From Gnetum montanum (lineage: Eukaryota; Streptophyta; Gnetopsida; Gnetales; Gnetaceae), in contig MNCI01007731.1 in the NCBI GenBank assembly GCA_015680685.1, positions 394,356 to 458,355 on the forward strand: a DNA stretch of 64,000 nt, read 5' to 3'. The notes under the pieces are model-generated. The model did not search any database. It was not told the DNA's origin and was given only the letters and a program-made list of their open reading frames with translations. Below, one piece after another: positions 10,741 through 23,872 of this stretch; position 1 is the stretch's first letter; each line of letters begins with the position of its first letter. Made by a program: the position numbers and the translations under genes.

Positions 10741-12092
10741 ATCAAGAAACAATTATCAAAAGACACGTACAAGGTATCAATGTTAGATGGAATATAATGT
10801 AGTTTCTATATAATCTTTTACACATAAAGCATTATTTTGGACAACTAGCCACAACTTAAATATACATATATAAATTAATATATGTATATAGTATAGTAAT
10901 GTATATATGTAGGTAACTATAATAATATTTAGTATTCATAGTAGTAAGTAATAAACTTTTAGTAATAATATATATAATAAATAGTATATATATAGAAAAT
11001 TATATATTATTTAACCATAACATATATATTCTATATGTATGTTAGATGACTCTATATAATATTAGTTTAAAAATATTTAATTTAAAGTGTTAGTTTAGTT
11101 ATTAAATTATATTATCCTAAGTAATCATTACTTGTGATGAGTATAAGTGAGAGTGATGGTTAGATAACTACTTAGTGGTGAATTAATTTTAACAACCAAA
11201 TAGTGGAATTCAAATTAGCCTACCATATAATGATGGAAAGATAATTAATTTTGGCAAAGTGGGAAATTTGGTTAGTGAAAATGGTGGGAATTTCAAACTT
11301 ACACTATAAAAAGAGATGTGGATTGCTTAGAATTGCATCATTTTTCATTTCAAAGTTTAAGTAGGAAGGCAAGTAAAGTGTTTAAGTGTGAAGTAGAAAA
11401 ATGGTTCTTGGAGACAACGCAATAAAAAGGCCTTTTATCCCTTATGTTATGAGATGTTTTTCAAAGCATGTCTTAAGAGCTTTTGTAGGGCAACAGTTTG
11501 TGAGCATCTAGTGAAAGCCCTTTCCTACTTTGGCTTTTAGATAAGTTTATATTTTTTACTGGTGAACTTTCTATACATGCCAATGTTTGGGGAAACTTCC
11601 ATGAATGTACCTACCAAGCTAAATATCAAAGAGAGTCAAGTAAATATTATTCTTGGGGAGAGGCTTTCATGTCCCAAGACACAAAAGCAACTAGTTGGGA
11701 AGAACCTCAAAATTCAGCAACTAAGGAGTTGGATGCAAAAGAAGGAAAGATAGTTATTGAAGACAAAGGGTGAAGATCAAGTTAAGGCTTTCACTAGGCA
11801 ATAAGAGAAAAGAAGAGCATTCATCGCTACTGAAATCACATATGAGAGATTCATGATACAAGAATCCCTAAGAGAGTTACTTTAACTATTCTTTTCCCAT
11901 CTACAGAATAGTTTCTAAAATAATGCATTTTATAATTTTATAATTTTTATTAAGAATAAGGTTTTTATTTTATCAAACCTTTAGTTTGATGAAATTTTTC
12001 CTCAAAAAGAGTTCTGTTTCTATGTTAAAAGAAAAGTTTTCAATAAAGTTTATGTTTCTCAGTTAGACCACAAAAATGAGGGTGAGAAATAT
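10741..12092 (+). other. B1 region between integrase and 3' LTR
   Basis: From 10850 to 11090 it is extremely AT-rich, with many TATATA runs. Around 11290-11310 there is a promoter-like CACTATAAAAAGAGATG followed by AATAAA near 11423, which might be the remnant of another small LTR. From 11550 to 11890 a plus-strand frame is open in pieces, but I cannot name a domain. It ends in purine-rich AAAATGAGGGTGAGAAATA, a plausible polypurine tract before the 3' LTR. Confidence 0.45.
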
Positions 12093-13859
12093 TGTCACAT
12101 TTTCACCATTTAATGATGCAATGTTTTATTTAAAAGATCATGATGAAGACTAAATTGCCCAATGTAGTTTCTATTGGTGATTAGAAGAAAAACTGCTAGT
12201 ACATAAAGAGTTAGATTATTTACTTGAGGGCAATAATATGAGACATGATTAAATTGTGAACAGTGTTGAGGAGAAAATGAATGGGGAGTATCCTCAAGGT
12301 TTCACTTTAGGCTTAAGTATCTATAATGCCAAGGTAGAAAAAAGCAAAAGTTTAGATTATGGAATTTATGAAAGTTTAGTGGCAAGTAAAAGGTTGTAAA
12401 ATTGATATTTTTCCTATAAAAATGTTATGATATTTCATACTAGAATTCATGCCTATAACCAGAATGCAGAGGGTATTTTATTCCCTATACAAGATGGCTC
12501 TGCATAGGCCTATTAAGTGTTTAATATTTTAACATTTCAAGAATATTCTTTCCTTTAAGCAACAAAGATAAGGTTGAAAATTCTTCCATTCATATTAGCT
12601 TATAAAAGATGAATTACTATTGCAGTTAGCAATGTTGCTAAAATGATAATAATAGTTAAGAGGGGAAAAATCAATCTAATATGGCCATAAGAAAATAAGA
12701 TAAATAATGATAAAATGTTTAGAAGCCTATTATTTAGCCAAAACTATGCACAGACTTTGCAACTCAGAAGAAAAAAACTTTTAAAGCTTAAGGTTCTGTG
12801 TTAATAGTCAATTCATGAATAAAAAATGGATGAAATTGGATCAACAAGAAATCAAAGAGAAGTTAGAAGAAAAATCCAGTATAAGCATCTTCTTAGGGCA
12901 TCAAACAAAAATAAATTCCTATTTTAGTCACTATGGATCTATGTAGAACATATCATCCTTAATAGCAACCAAACTACAGTAAGGGTTTAAGGCTTCTACT
13001 ACCATTATAATGTTAAAGGTGGTGCACACAAGAAATCCTTTCAAAATTTATGTCCCAGAAGACAACATGAAAATGCTTTACAATGTCCTATAGATAATCA
13101 CAGAATACTGGGCTTATTGTGGCAATGAAAATAGGCCATAAGGTGTAGCAGGAAGAGAATCACTAAGATGGTGAAGGTGCATAGATGACATCATCACAAG
13201 AGTAGCATATTCACCGATGACAGGGATAAGCAATAATTATGCAACTCTTCCTACACCATTGCCTATGAACTCTTAAGCATGAAGTTCGAAGACTCCGTCA
13301 GTAGAGGGTTCCATGGCATCTATGGCTACAAGGCAAAGATCGCAATGGAATGAAGGCAAATGGTAGAACCACCTCTTGGAATGAAGGCAATGTGGTCCAT
13401 GGTACAATGTACATGGGACCTATGAACCTTACAAAACAATGATACATCAAACATGATGTATAACAACGTATGACATCAGAGATACACAACCTTCATAATG
13501 AATTCTTTCAAAAATTATATTACATTTGCCAAAATTTTAAATATAAAAAGGAGGGTACAATTTAAGGTTTGGGAAAAAAAGGATTTATAAATATCTAGTA
13601 AATATAATTTTTGGGAAATTGAAAATTTTCATAGGTAACTATTTCTCCTTGATATTTGTGATGAGATACTTGCCAATTATGACATGATTTTTTATAATTT
13701 TTATAACTTTATATGATATTTGTTATGTAGGAAACACTTGGCAACCATAACTCAAATTTCTAATAACTTCCTATGGAAGTTATAACTTCTAAGGTGGTTA
13801 TAAATTAATCCCCTAGATATTTGTAATTCCCATAACTTTTCATGATTATTGTAACTACC
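12093..13859 (+). repeat. 3' LTR of B1, first part
   Basis: It starts with TGTCACATTTTCACC and aligns with 2248-4026. It stops at CTACC, where D was inserted. CTACC is repeated on the far side of D at 28267-28271. Confidence 0.85.
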
Positions 13860-14818
13860 TAATGAATCATCAATTGTTGGGATATCGTTGATGCTATGTC
13901 GCATTTGTGATATTGTTAATGCTATATTGCATTTGTTTTACAAAATGCCAAAGTTTGATTGGCTACGATGTCATAGCGACGATATTGCATATTCAGTATT
14001 AGATCACATGATATGTTATTGGACATTCAATGTCATGGCATGCATGCTTGCATATAAATGTAGCACTTGGGCACATGGTCGGAATAACTTTCATTCCATC
14101 CTTAGGTAGATTCTTATAGTTTCATTTCATAGTTTTAGAAATAGAATGAATGCCTACAATGTGGTGTTGTGTAGTTGTATGAAACCTTTATTTGAGCAAA
14201 GTGTACTTGGGCATAGTTCATAACCGGAAATAAAGATCAAGATTGGTTTTCATCATTGCAGCATCTACTTAGTTTTTACTATTTTACGTAGCATAGTTTT
14301 TACTATTTTTTTAATTTAATCATCTACATTTCCAAGTATGTTACTTTCTTGCTCATTAGTAAAGTAAAATGAGTATGACTAGTTTTGAGCATTTAAGTGT
14401 AATCGTTTGGTAATCCTAGTAGTGTTATACCTTGGTTTGCCCAGTAGCATAATGCTTGATAACCTAGTAACATTTACATGAGCCTAAGCCATGTATGGTA
14501 AGCCTAGATCAACTGCTCATCTTTCTAGGCTAGAGTACATTTACATTACCATCATTACTTAGATTTTGAATTAAATTTCATTCTCAATTATGTTTATCAC
14601 TAGGAGTAATCAAGGCCTAACAACATCAATTATCATATGCCTCACTTTGGACTAAACAATACATGACAAAGCTACCACTAGTCTAAGTGAGAAGATAGCA
14701 TCCTGTGATCAATGCTTAATAATCTAGATGCCACAACTAGTCCCATCCACAAAATTTGATTAGATCATGCATGAATGCTTATGATTCATATGGTTGGACA
14801 TAGGATTCCTGCTAAGCA
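13860..14818 (+). repeat. 5' LTR of D
   Basis: A 959 bp repeat with a TATA box (TATAAAT, 14053-14059) and AATAAA (14229-14234). The U3 carries repeated GATATC/GATATT-like words. The first dinucleotide is TA instead of TG. It pairs with 27296-28266. Confidence 0.85.
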
Positions 14819-14838
14819 TTGATGCCATTATCACAGAT
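14819..14838 (+). other. Primer-binding site of D (degraded, tRNA-Asp type)
   Basis: TTGATGCCATTATCACAGA directly follows the LTR. It is a decayed form of the TGGCGCCGTTGCCGGGGA primer site known from Athila and related elements, which pairs with the tRNA-Asp 3' end. The copy in E is clearer. Confidence 0.5.
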
Positions 14839-14950
14839 GGTGCTAGCTATCTAGATTAGTTATATTATACAAAATCATTGTAAATATATTAATGATCTAT
14901 TTTGTAGAAAAAATTAATATTTTAAGTAACACACATTATCAAATAAAACC

Positions 14951-17560
14951 ATGTCTTCTTCACATAGGATCAATAATGCATCATATGATGAAAAAACTAT
15001 TAGGATAAATGATAAGATCTATATTAAGGAAAACTGGAGTAAACAACCACAAGCAAGGGTTTCATATTCTTAATTAGACCGTTACTACACTTATAAACTA
15101 TGTCTAATTGATACAAACAATCCCAGAGAAGATGGAGTATGTCCTATAATAAGGAGGATCTCAAAGCCTAGGACCTCCTACAAACCTAGAAGAGATAAAT
15201 TAATGAAGCATAGGGGGAGATATAGTAGCCATGGTGATTCTTCTAGTCCCCCATCTTCCTCTTCCTCTTCCTCTTCCACATCTAGTTGTAATGAAGATAA
15301 ACATAGGTATAAAAATATAGATACACTAAGGGGTTAAGACAAAGATAAAAATATAAATAGACAAGATCATCAAAGTGAGCATAAATGAGATCATCATAAT
15401 TAGACAAATAGAAATATAAATTATCACTACAATATGTCTAATGATGGTGAACCCTTATTGGCTACTACGAGCATGATGTAGATAACAGAGGTAGTTAGAA
15501 TACCCCATGGGCACCAAAGGGAAAGTCGCATTAAAAGGATTGATATGAATAATGTCCCTAAATTTGTGGGAGGCTATAATTCTAATCCACAACATCACTT
15601 ATAAGCCTTCCATGATGCCTATGCTTTGCAAAACATCAAGAGTGAGTGGAAAAAGCTTAAGCTCTTTCCTAGAACACTAATAGATGAAGCTGAAAGTTGG
15701 TATAGATCATTGGAACTAGACTTAATCCATTGATGGTCCACAATGCTGGAACTCTTCAATGAGAAATACCAAACTTATGTAAGAGTGCCCAACCTGAGAA
15801 AAAAAAATCCAAGGATAGAGGCAAGAAAAACATGAATTCTTAGATGTGACCTTGGATAAATACTATTCACTACTACATAGATGTTTAGGTTATGATTTCT
15901 CTTAAAAAGAGTAACGTTTTCACATCATATATGGGCTTTGTAACCAAATGAGAGAGACCCTTGGGATTAATCCCCAAGGTTAGTTATCTAAATTAAAAGC
16001 CCATCAAATATAAAGGCTAGTTAAGTAAGTGAGAAAAGAAGAAGGAGAGTTATGTAAACAAGAGAATGTAGAGGAATATAACTGGGACCTATCTATTCAA
16101 AATAATGGGACAATATCTACAATGAGGAAAAAGAGGCAACTCTTGATAAAGTTATTTCATAACAAACCTTGCCAATACAAAAGTCTATTGCTAAACTTGA
16201 AGTAAGGATAGATAATATGTGGGAGTTCATAAATGAAAAAGTTACAACCTATGTGAAAATCATAGTGGAGAGGGTAATGCAAAAATCATTGAGTGATCAA
16301 AACAAGAAGAGGAAAAATAACAAAGAAATAGGTAGGAACACTTATCAATGAAAACAAAAAATAGTTGTAGTAGAAGAGGCTATAGACTTAATCATAGAAG
16401 AAGATGATGACTGTGAAATCTACCAATATGATCATCCAAAGGGCTATTTCTCAATTATGTTAAATCTACATGAGTTGGGGGCTGTTGCTCTAAATCCAAA
16501 GTTCATACAAAAGAAAATTCTTAGGAAATTACCTTACTCAAAAGGTAGTTATAAACAATTCTACCACCAATCACACTATTTTAGTGAGATGTGTTATCAA
16601 CCTCAACACTACTATCAACCTTAGTGGAAAAAGCAACTATTGTGGAAATGCCATCAATAAACTAGCAATACCCTTATTACCAACTAGACTTGTATGACTA
16701 CTATGTTCAACAACCTATTTTTCCAAATGGTTCTACTTCCTCTACCTTGGATCAATACTATCACTCTCCTGAATATCATCAACCTATAGCATCTCTTATG
16801 GGATCACAATCTCAAACCTCTTATCCTCTATGACACCCTCAATATTCTCATACTTCCCTCCACCATATGTCACAACCAACAACATAGGGAGGATTAGTAC
16901 CACAACATCAACAAAAGAATTCCACTTGTGCTATGAACATATAAGTAAATGATAATGTTAGTAGATCTCAATAAAAGTCTCAAAAACATCCTTTCTTTAG
17001 GATAGTTTCCACACATGGGCACAAAACTCATAGACTTATTGGCTCATCAAAACTAGCAGAAGGCCAACCAAGTGCAGCATCCTTCCTCACCAAAACAATG
17101 TCTTCTAATTTGATGCAAAATCCAACACCCATTACCACTTTAATACAAAACATAATAGATGAACCTATCACAATGGAAATACAAGTAATTCCATGAAACA
17201 CTAATGAAAAAGAAGGTTGCAATTGTGGATTGACCTTCTAGAATGTCAACATAGTCATTACGCCAATCCACAACAAATGTGAAAAAGAAGTGTGTGCATA
17301 AGAGAGAGCAGGGATCACTAAATCAAAAGATACCTACTAGCCAACAATTGAGAACTTTCAATTATCCAAAACATGCATGGAAACATCTAAACCACTTATT
17401 AATTCACATTCTAAGACATTGACCCTAACTAAGAACTTATAAATGGAAATACTAGACCATAATCATACACCAATAGAAAGAGGAACTAAGCACTTAGATG
17501 ATCATAATTTAATTACCATCAAGAATACATGGGATGATAACTAAAAATTGAAGTTGCTAA
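14951..17560 (+). pseudogene. gag of D (degraded)
   Basis: The ATG at 14951 opens MSSSHR, which matches the start MPSSHK in E. A serine-rich low-complexity part is at about 15240-15290. The capsid-like domain is clear at 15537-15830: IDMNNVPKFVGGYNSNPQHH, then NIKSEWKKLKLFPRTL, ESWYRSLE and STMLELFNEKYQTY. Later blocks match E gag: RETLGI at 15955, a coiled-coil-like part at 16169-16350, and CEIYQYDHPKGY at 16410. From 17000 the product is no longer recognisable. Many stops interrupt it. It is the only coding part of D that I can identify. Confidence 0.75.
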
Positions 17561-19527
17561 TAGTGGTAAGTGAGAAACCTCAAGTGTATTATCCAAGGAA
17601 AATAGGGTCATTTTTTGAACACTCATCCATGAGTTCAGTTGTGAGGGAGATACTAATCATGATCAAGAAATTAATAAGCAGTTTTCAACATTTTTTTTAC
17701 AATTTCTTTTTGATTTCTAATTTTTGTTATGCTTTTTCACATTTCTTACACCTTTTCACATTCTTTGATATCTTTTTATTCTATTAATCTTTTTACATTT
17801 TTACTATCTTTTTTATCTTCTTCATACTATGTTCTCATTTTCCTTGTACATGTTCTTGTAAATTTTCAATAAAACACATCAAATTAGGCCAGATGTAGCT
17901 CTAATAAGGTGAAGATTTCTCTATATTGTTAATGGTAAGGAATTGGTTATCTATACAGTGAGATCACATCATCCATCCATCCATTCCAATAATAAGAGGT
18001 TCTTACCATGCCCATAATGATATTCTTTCCATCATCAAACTAAGAATAAACTTGTGATCATTATATCTAGATAGAAAAGTGAAGAACCAAGTGTAACATC
18101 AAGGAAATTTGTGGATTTTCTTAGATTGCTATTGTGAGTTCTATCATGTTGTTTGGGTTATATTATATCCATGTAGATTTAACAAAAAATTTGAGTAAAA
18201 TAAGTGCTACCTTACCATGTCACTAGGAAGACATGTTACCCATGAATGAAGGTAGTCCTCTGGTAAGGTTGACCTAAATAAAAATAAACGATCATAGACT
18301 AAATTTATAGGGGTTCCACTAGAAAGACATGTTACCCATGCTTGAAAGTAAGCATCTTCTCATAAATTTAAAAATAAAATAAGTGGTAATACTTCTTACA
18401 AGAGTGGTATTTTTATGGTTGTAACTCTTAGAGATGAAATAATGTGATGTCATTGAAAAGTGGTTTGGAGTTGGTTTGAATCTTGGCAATAAGGGCTAAT
18501 GATTACCTTAACCATCAATAACACATAAGGATTTATTATGCCTATGGTAAGATACCTCATGACCCAATTTTAGGAATCTTTTCTACTATCCATCTTACCT
18601 CACTATACATTTAATCATAACTTGTGGTTTTGTATAATATAGTGTTATTTTCTCAACCTAGCAATACTAATGTGTTTTTATAAATAGGTATGTCTTACAT
18701 TCAACTTTTCTAGCACCTAAGGACACTTTTAGGCATCCACTTGGGGAGGATACACTTGTAAAACTCTTGTATTTCATACTTGCCATGCAATTCCACATCA
18801 TCTTGTGTGTTCCAAGATCATCTAGAATATAAAAAATACTTCCCATGATTTCTCATACTTTGTCCATGCATTAGAAATTCCTTACCCATCTCTTGTAAAA
18901 CTTCATTGTCAAAGATTCCCTCTTTAGAAACTTTTAATGCCAAACTTTTGAAAACTATGCATCATTAATGACCATGATTCTCTAGATAAGCTTTACATCT
19001 TTCAAATATTCCATTTGACTCATTTTTTGTAAGAAAATCAATTAAAAATTTAAAATTTTTAATGGTGATGTCATATCTAAAATGTATAATCTACGTTGTC
19101 AGGCAAATAAAAATAGTCTATATACGCATGGGAGTTAGTGCAATTTTCATCTCTCATTTATAGTAAGAGAATTTGTTGTAGTTTTTCTCTTAGCCTTCTT
19201 GCACACTAGCTGCCAAAGGCCATAACTTCATCCTTGTATCTTCAATTTTCAAAATTCTTAAATTCTATTCATCTCAGAGCATTCAAGTTAGTTATGGGGG
19301 GTAGGGTGCTCGTTGCATTCCATAATATAAGTGAAAATTTGAAAATCTGAGCAAAAACTTCTTAACATTAGAAGATACTATAAAGGGTATGTACAAAGAG
19401 ATAATAAGAATCTTAAAGTTAATAAATCAAACTAAGGCCAAAAAGATTTAGATAATACTCCTAATAGACCATATCAACTATTTTAGGCCATAATAAGTAA
19501 GGAAAATGATAGAAGATCATAAGTAAC
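17561..19527 (+). other. D 3' internal region, left of E
   Basis: A pyrimidine-rich stretch (17680-17860) is followed by a sequence around 17930-18030, with CATCCATCCATCC, that matches E and A2 sequence just downstream of integrase (22040-22100 and 33870-33950, minus). The integrase end is therefore missing, and pol seems to have been deleted between gag and here. A short direct repeat, AAGACATGTTACCCATG, occurs at about 18230 and again about 100 bp later. No gene is seen. Confidence 0.5.
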
Positions 19528-20464
19528 TGATGAGTGGCAAGGTACCACTACACTCAACCATACGAAACACACGTAGCACGTGCAATCCAGTTGAACTCCG
19601 CAAAATAAATGCCTAAATGTCCCATGGAACACTTGGGGTTAATCATTTATTGTCTTCCCAAACTTACTTGTTGTTGTCACGGGGTATGGTTAAGTAAGTC
19701 CGAGGTATAAGATTTTTATGGTCTTTTCTGGTTTTTCTCCTATGCTATCAAGGTGAAGGGTTGAGACAGCTAACTAACTCTAACTAAGGACTAAGTCTAA
19801 ATTAACTAACATTAGCATCCATTCCCACTTACCGTACACACCCTAAACTATGCAACTATGGCTACCAAACGCTAATCGTTACTGGGATTACCACATGTAA
19901 CACACGTGCTTGAAGTGGTTGTACTGAGGCACTTAACTAGCTTAAATGTGATGAGCATCTGATTCCTTGACTAGCTGTACACATCCATAGATTCTTGTAA
20001 TCAAGTCATAGTCATCCCACATTCTAGGAGTTGAGGTTGAGAGAGACTAATCGCAATGAGCAGCTGATTTCTTGATTAGCCGTACACAATTTTTAATGCT
20101 CATAATCAAGTCGTACTCATGTTGCGCTAATGTAGGTAATAAATAACATGTAAGAAATAATAGGTAATAAATCCTATTCCATGCACTGTAAGGTTTATCC
20201 AAAAAACTCTTCTTTATTGTCGTACACAACTTGCAGTCAGGTATAAAGTTGCTCAAATAAAGATCTGTTCACTTGGGGACTCCTACTACAGGCACATGGA
20301 AAATATTCTATCTCTGGAGTGATCAAACTACTAGAGTTTTATTACTTTAAGACTAGGATGGAAAATAAGGAGAGTTCCACCTCTTATTTATAGATTTGAC
20401 GAGGGACTGCGATATTGCAGGGGATGACGCGATATCATGGTGCATGCGATATCACGTCTCATCA
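19528..20464 (-). repeat. 3' LTR of E
   Basis: A 937 bp repeat. In minus orientation it starts TGATGAGACGTGATATC and ends CACTCATCA. A TATA box (TATAAATAAG, minus) lies at about 20383-20392. It pairs with 25890-26854, and the match is close by eye, which suggests that E is among the younger elements here. Confidence 0.9.
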
Positions 20465-20478
20465 TACCCCCATGACTG
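20465..20478 (-). other. Polypurine tract of E
   Basis: On the minus strand CAGTCATGGGGGTA directly precedes the LTR. It is identical in form to the tract in A1. Confidence 0.75.
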
Positions 20479-22634
20479 AATAAAAACTTGTCCTCACATT
20501 CCTTACAATAATATTGGAAAGGTATGGAATTATTGAGGGGAATGGAACTAATGGGATGACATGTGAATGAATCATTATTACAAGACTTGACAAAACTGGT
20601 GTTCATGACAACAAGGGTGAACACCTTATTACAATGACATTAGGCCTTTGTTAGTAGCTGAGAGAGAGAAAGAGAGAGAAAGAAGTGTTGCTGCTGCCAA
20701 CGCCAAGATTGCACCTTCATTGTCCATCCATACTCACACCATCGATCTTGCTCCTTGCATAGCTGCTTCAACACTGCTCCATTCCAAGTGTTTGCTCTAG
20801 CTCCAAATCCAATCCGTTGTCGCCATTTGTACACACAAAACAATCTTGTATTAGCAAGTGTAAATGAATCATTATGTAATTAATACCTTGCTTCGGTGTA
20901 GGTTCATTGGCTAGGTTGTAGTATGGATAATACAAATCTAGAAATATATTAATGAGGATTACCGAGGGTGTAGGGGTTAGAAAGAAAATCAAAAAATTTT
21001 GGGGCTAAGAGAAAATTGAAAAAATCAAGCCTCGTACCCCCATGACTAAGCGTGAACCTCCGGTAGTGTTAGAATGGAGAAGGAAAAGGAGTAAGAAAGA
21101 TAGATGAAAAGGGACAACTGAAAACATCAGTGAAATGGATGTTAAGATGGTAATGAAAAAAATAATAATTAATTGCAAAATGTTAAGGGAAAGAATTTAA
21201 CTAATGCTCCAAATAGGAGTGTCAGTGGGTCCTCCCCAAAGCAAGCTCATGCCCTTAATGCCCTGACAAACCCACATTCAAAGAGTCCGTAAGCCCTAGG
21301 AATGTCACTTGGAACAAGAGTTAAAGTCTTAACCACAAGAATTTACCAAGAAGAAAACAAGGCATCAACCAAAATATATACACTAATAATACAACCGGCA
21401 ATGAGATGAACAATGGAGAGAAGGATGGAGAGAAGAAAATGGAATCAAATCTTAAGAACAAGGTGGTGTACAACCCCTTATGTGTTTTATGATTAATGTG
21501 ACTTAGCAATTCTCATTCCAACTTCGGCCCCAAACCAACCACATCCAGTGACCTCGCATCAATGTATTAGGTTAAACCATCCTCTTGGATAACAAGAATG
21601 CATTCTCCAAGAGCCACCACCATTCCAACGAAACAAAGGAGAGAATGGGAAGTGAGGAGGGCCTTAGTTAGAGAGAACACTTTTGGTTCCATAACTAGTG
21701 CTTGTAGCCCAAGTTTATTCATCTAAGTGGTGTGCTTTGAATTCTCACCTTTTTTTTGTTTTGTGTTCTTATGCGTGAGAACCACACCATGCAAAGACTT
21801 GATTATTTTTATTGTCTTAGCTTCTGATAATTGGGTAACATCAGAACGACAAGAAAACTCAAGAAGAAAACATCCAAGCACCCAAGATAATGACCAACAA
21901 AAATGCATCAAGTTCCCTTGAAGTCACACCCTTTGCAATCCTCAAGTCCTTCTTTAGTTTGAGAAATACCCAATCACTGATTCATTAAAGTTCTTATTAG
22001 AAGGGTATGGTACATTTCCAAGCCAAGAGAGACCATAGAAATTGGTGGATGGATGGATGAAGTGGTCTCATTGCCTACCATATTAAAAGAAACATACCTT
22101 AGTATCAACATTGTGACTTAAAGGTAAAAGCCAAACATTAGAAATCAATATGAAAATAGTTCATATCATCAGTCCAAATACTTATTATGGGACAAACTTA
22201 CAGGGTGGATCACACACACACACACACAAAATGAAAAAAGTATAACGATGTTGTGAAACAAAAAATAGAAAAGTTAAAGAAATTTGTAAAACAAAAATGT
22301 GTAAAACAAAAACATGTAAAACAAAAATCGAAAAAGAACTGAGGGCCCAATATGATTAGCATAGGTGGCCATCTCTCCCATGACTGAGTTAGAAGGGAGA
22401 GATCCAAAATAATGAGCATCTATTTGAATCTCTAAGAAGTGCCCAACTTCTCCGAATTGATGATCTTAGATTAAGGATTGAAAGTTGGCGACGCTCATAT
22501 TCCAATGTATCTATGCCTTCGTTGTTGGCATGGGTATCCTCAGTTTGTTACATGCATATTTTTCTGCTCCTTCTAGTATCTGTCCACCACAGGGTGTCTA
22601 CTACTGGTTGTGTGGTTGCTACATACAGGCATCT
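20479..22634 (-). other. E internal region downstream of the protease
   Basis: No recognisable enzyme domain. A 67-codon minus frame at 20640-20843 and other small frames have no known domain. A GA-rich tract lies at 20660-20685 and an AC microsatellite at about 22211-22228. From 21220 to 22430 the sequence aligns, with much divergence, to 33030-34345 in A2, where it follows the integrase end. The junction between protease-side and post-integrase sequence is near 22430-22500 and marks the deletion of RT to integrase. Confidence 0.6.
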
Positions 22635-23564
22635 TTATTGCAAAGTTTCAAGGGCAGACCTACTACATGAAGGAGATGAGCATCCCCCTATGTCATCACC
22701 TAATGAATCATTGTATGTGATGCATGGAACTTTCCTCTTCTTGATCTTTCCACAAATGTTTATCTTAGAAATTTCTAAGGAAAGATCAAAAATCCTAAGG
22801 CATGCGTCTACTGTACTTAACCATGCCCTTCCCATTATAATTGGGGAGTCCCCTTCGTTGTTGTTCACTTCAATCACTAGAAAATCAGCTGGGTAAGACC
22901 AACCACACACAGTGGTAATGATGTCTTCCACCAATCCCAAGGGAATGGTGATGGATTGGTCTACCAACTCTAGTTGAATGTTGCTCTTCTTAAGTTGGGG
23001 TAGCTTCCAGGCATGATACATCTCTCGTGAAATTAAGTTAACTTCGGAACCTAAGTCAAGAAGAGCCCTATGTGGTTCATTTTCGGCAATCTGTAAATAG
23101 ATTAAGGAACTCCCAGGGTTAGTTAGTTTCCTGGGAAGGTGGCCTACCTTGATCCAGTCAATTATGGTATGCGTTAACATAACCATATGTGTTAAGCTCT
23201 GATTTTGGATAGAAGGGTGCTCTGAAGTATTAGATGGTGGAGGAGTGTACATGGCCTCAACCACTTGTTGTTGCAAAAGTCTGTCTAAGCTTTTGGTTCT
23301 AAAGTAAGGTCTTCTCTTTTTACAGTTGTCAGAACCAGTAGCAGGATGAATATTTATAGCAATTGCAGCGTGACGTTGCTGTGGTTGAGGAGGAAGTTCC
23401 CCTTGCATTGTTGGAGCAGGAGGTGTTATGGGAACTACTACTGGTGGAAGAGGTGTGGATGGGTGAGGAGGATGGTGTGGGTATGGAGTGTCTCTCAAAG
23501 GAGAAGGAATCCTTCTGAAGTACTCCTGAACTTGGTAGTAACGGTTAGGAGTCAAGTGACTCAT
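22635..23564 (-). pseudogene. Retropepsin region of E (longest open frame in the window)
   Basis: This 309-codon stretch has a proline- and histidine-rich N-terminal linker (residues 20-60) and then an aspartic protease. The active site reads ALLDLGSEVNLIS (Asp170, codon near 23057). The usual D-S/T-G is D-L-G, so activity is doubtful. Downstream come LVDQSITIPLGLVEDI (residues 200-215) and PIIMGRAWLS (241-250), the hydrophobic-hydrophobic-Gly motif typical of Athila-type proteases. It follows gag and the 64 bp duplication. RT should follow but is absent. Related copies are in A2 (40914-41335) and A3 (63580-63905). The frame may have stayed open by chance or recent origin, not by selection. 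Confidence 0.85.
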
Positions 23565-23743
23565 AGAGTCACTTGGAGAAATCGGCTACTACACATAGTA
23601 TCCATAAGGGTTAGGCTACCGGTAAGGGTACTGATGTTTCGACAATGGCATCCCCCATGACTGTGGGTATTGCCACTACTAATGCTATCCGATGGGCTGT
23701 GGAGGAGTTCCACTTGGATAATACATTAGTGGTTGATGCAATT

Positions 23744-23872
23744 ACCTTGGTTTACCTTGTGGATAAGGTAACCTTCAGGGTGTTTGCCTTTGGTTGTGTC
23801 TTGGATTNACCTTGGTTTACCTTGTGGATAAGGTAACCTTCAGGGTGTTTGCCTTTGGTTGTGTCTTGGATT
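23744..23872. repeat. Exact 64 bp duplication flanking a single N
   Basis: Copy one is 23744-23807 and copy two is 23809-23872. They are identical, with one N at 23808 between them. This is the pattern left when an assembler joins overlapping contig ends across a nominal gap. The real sequence probably holds one copy. It lies in the gag-protease linker of E and shifts the frame there. Confidence 0.9.

Noticed and set aside
10850-11090. AT-rich region considered as a replication origin or matrix attachment region
   Set aside because: TATATA richness alone is weak evidence, and no other signal supports it.
22513-22896. 127-codon plus-strand frame
   Set aside because: It is the complement of the E protease frame and shows no domain.
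23346-23660. Arg- and Trp-rich plus-strand frame of 104 codons
   Set aside because: Antisense of the Pro/His-rich linker of the E protease. The composition follows from that.
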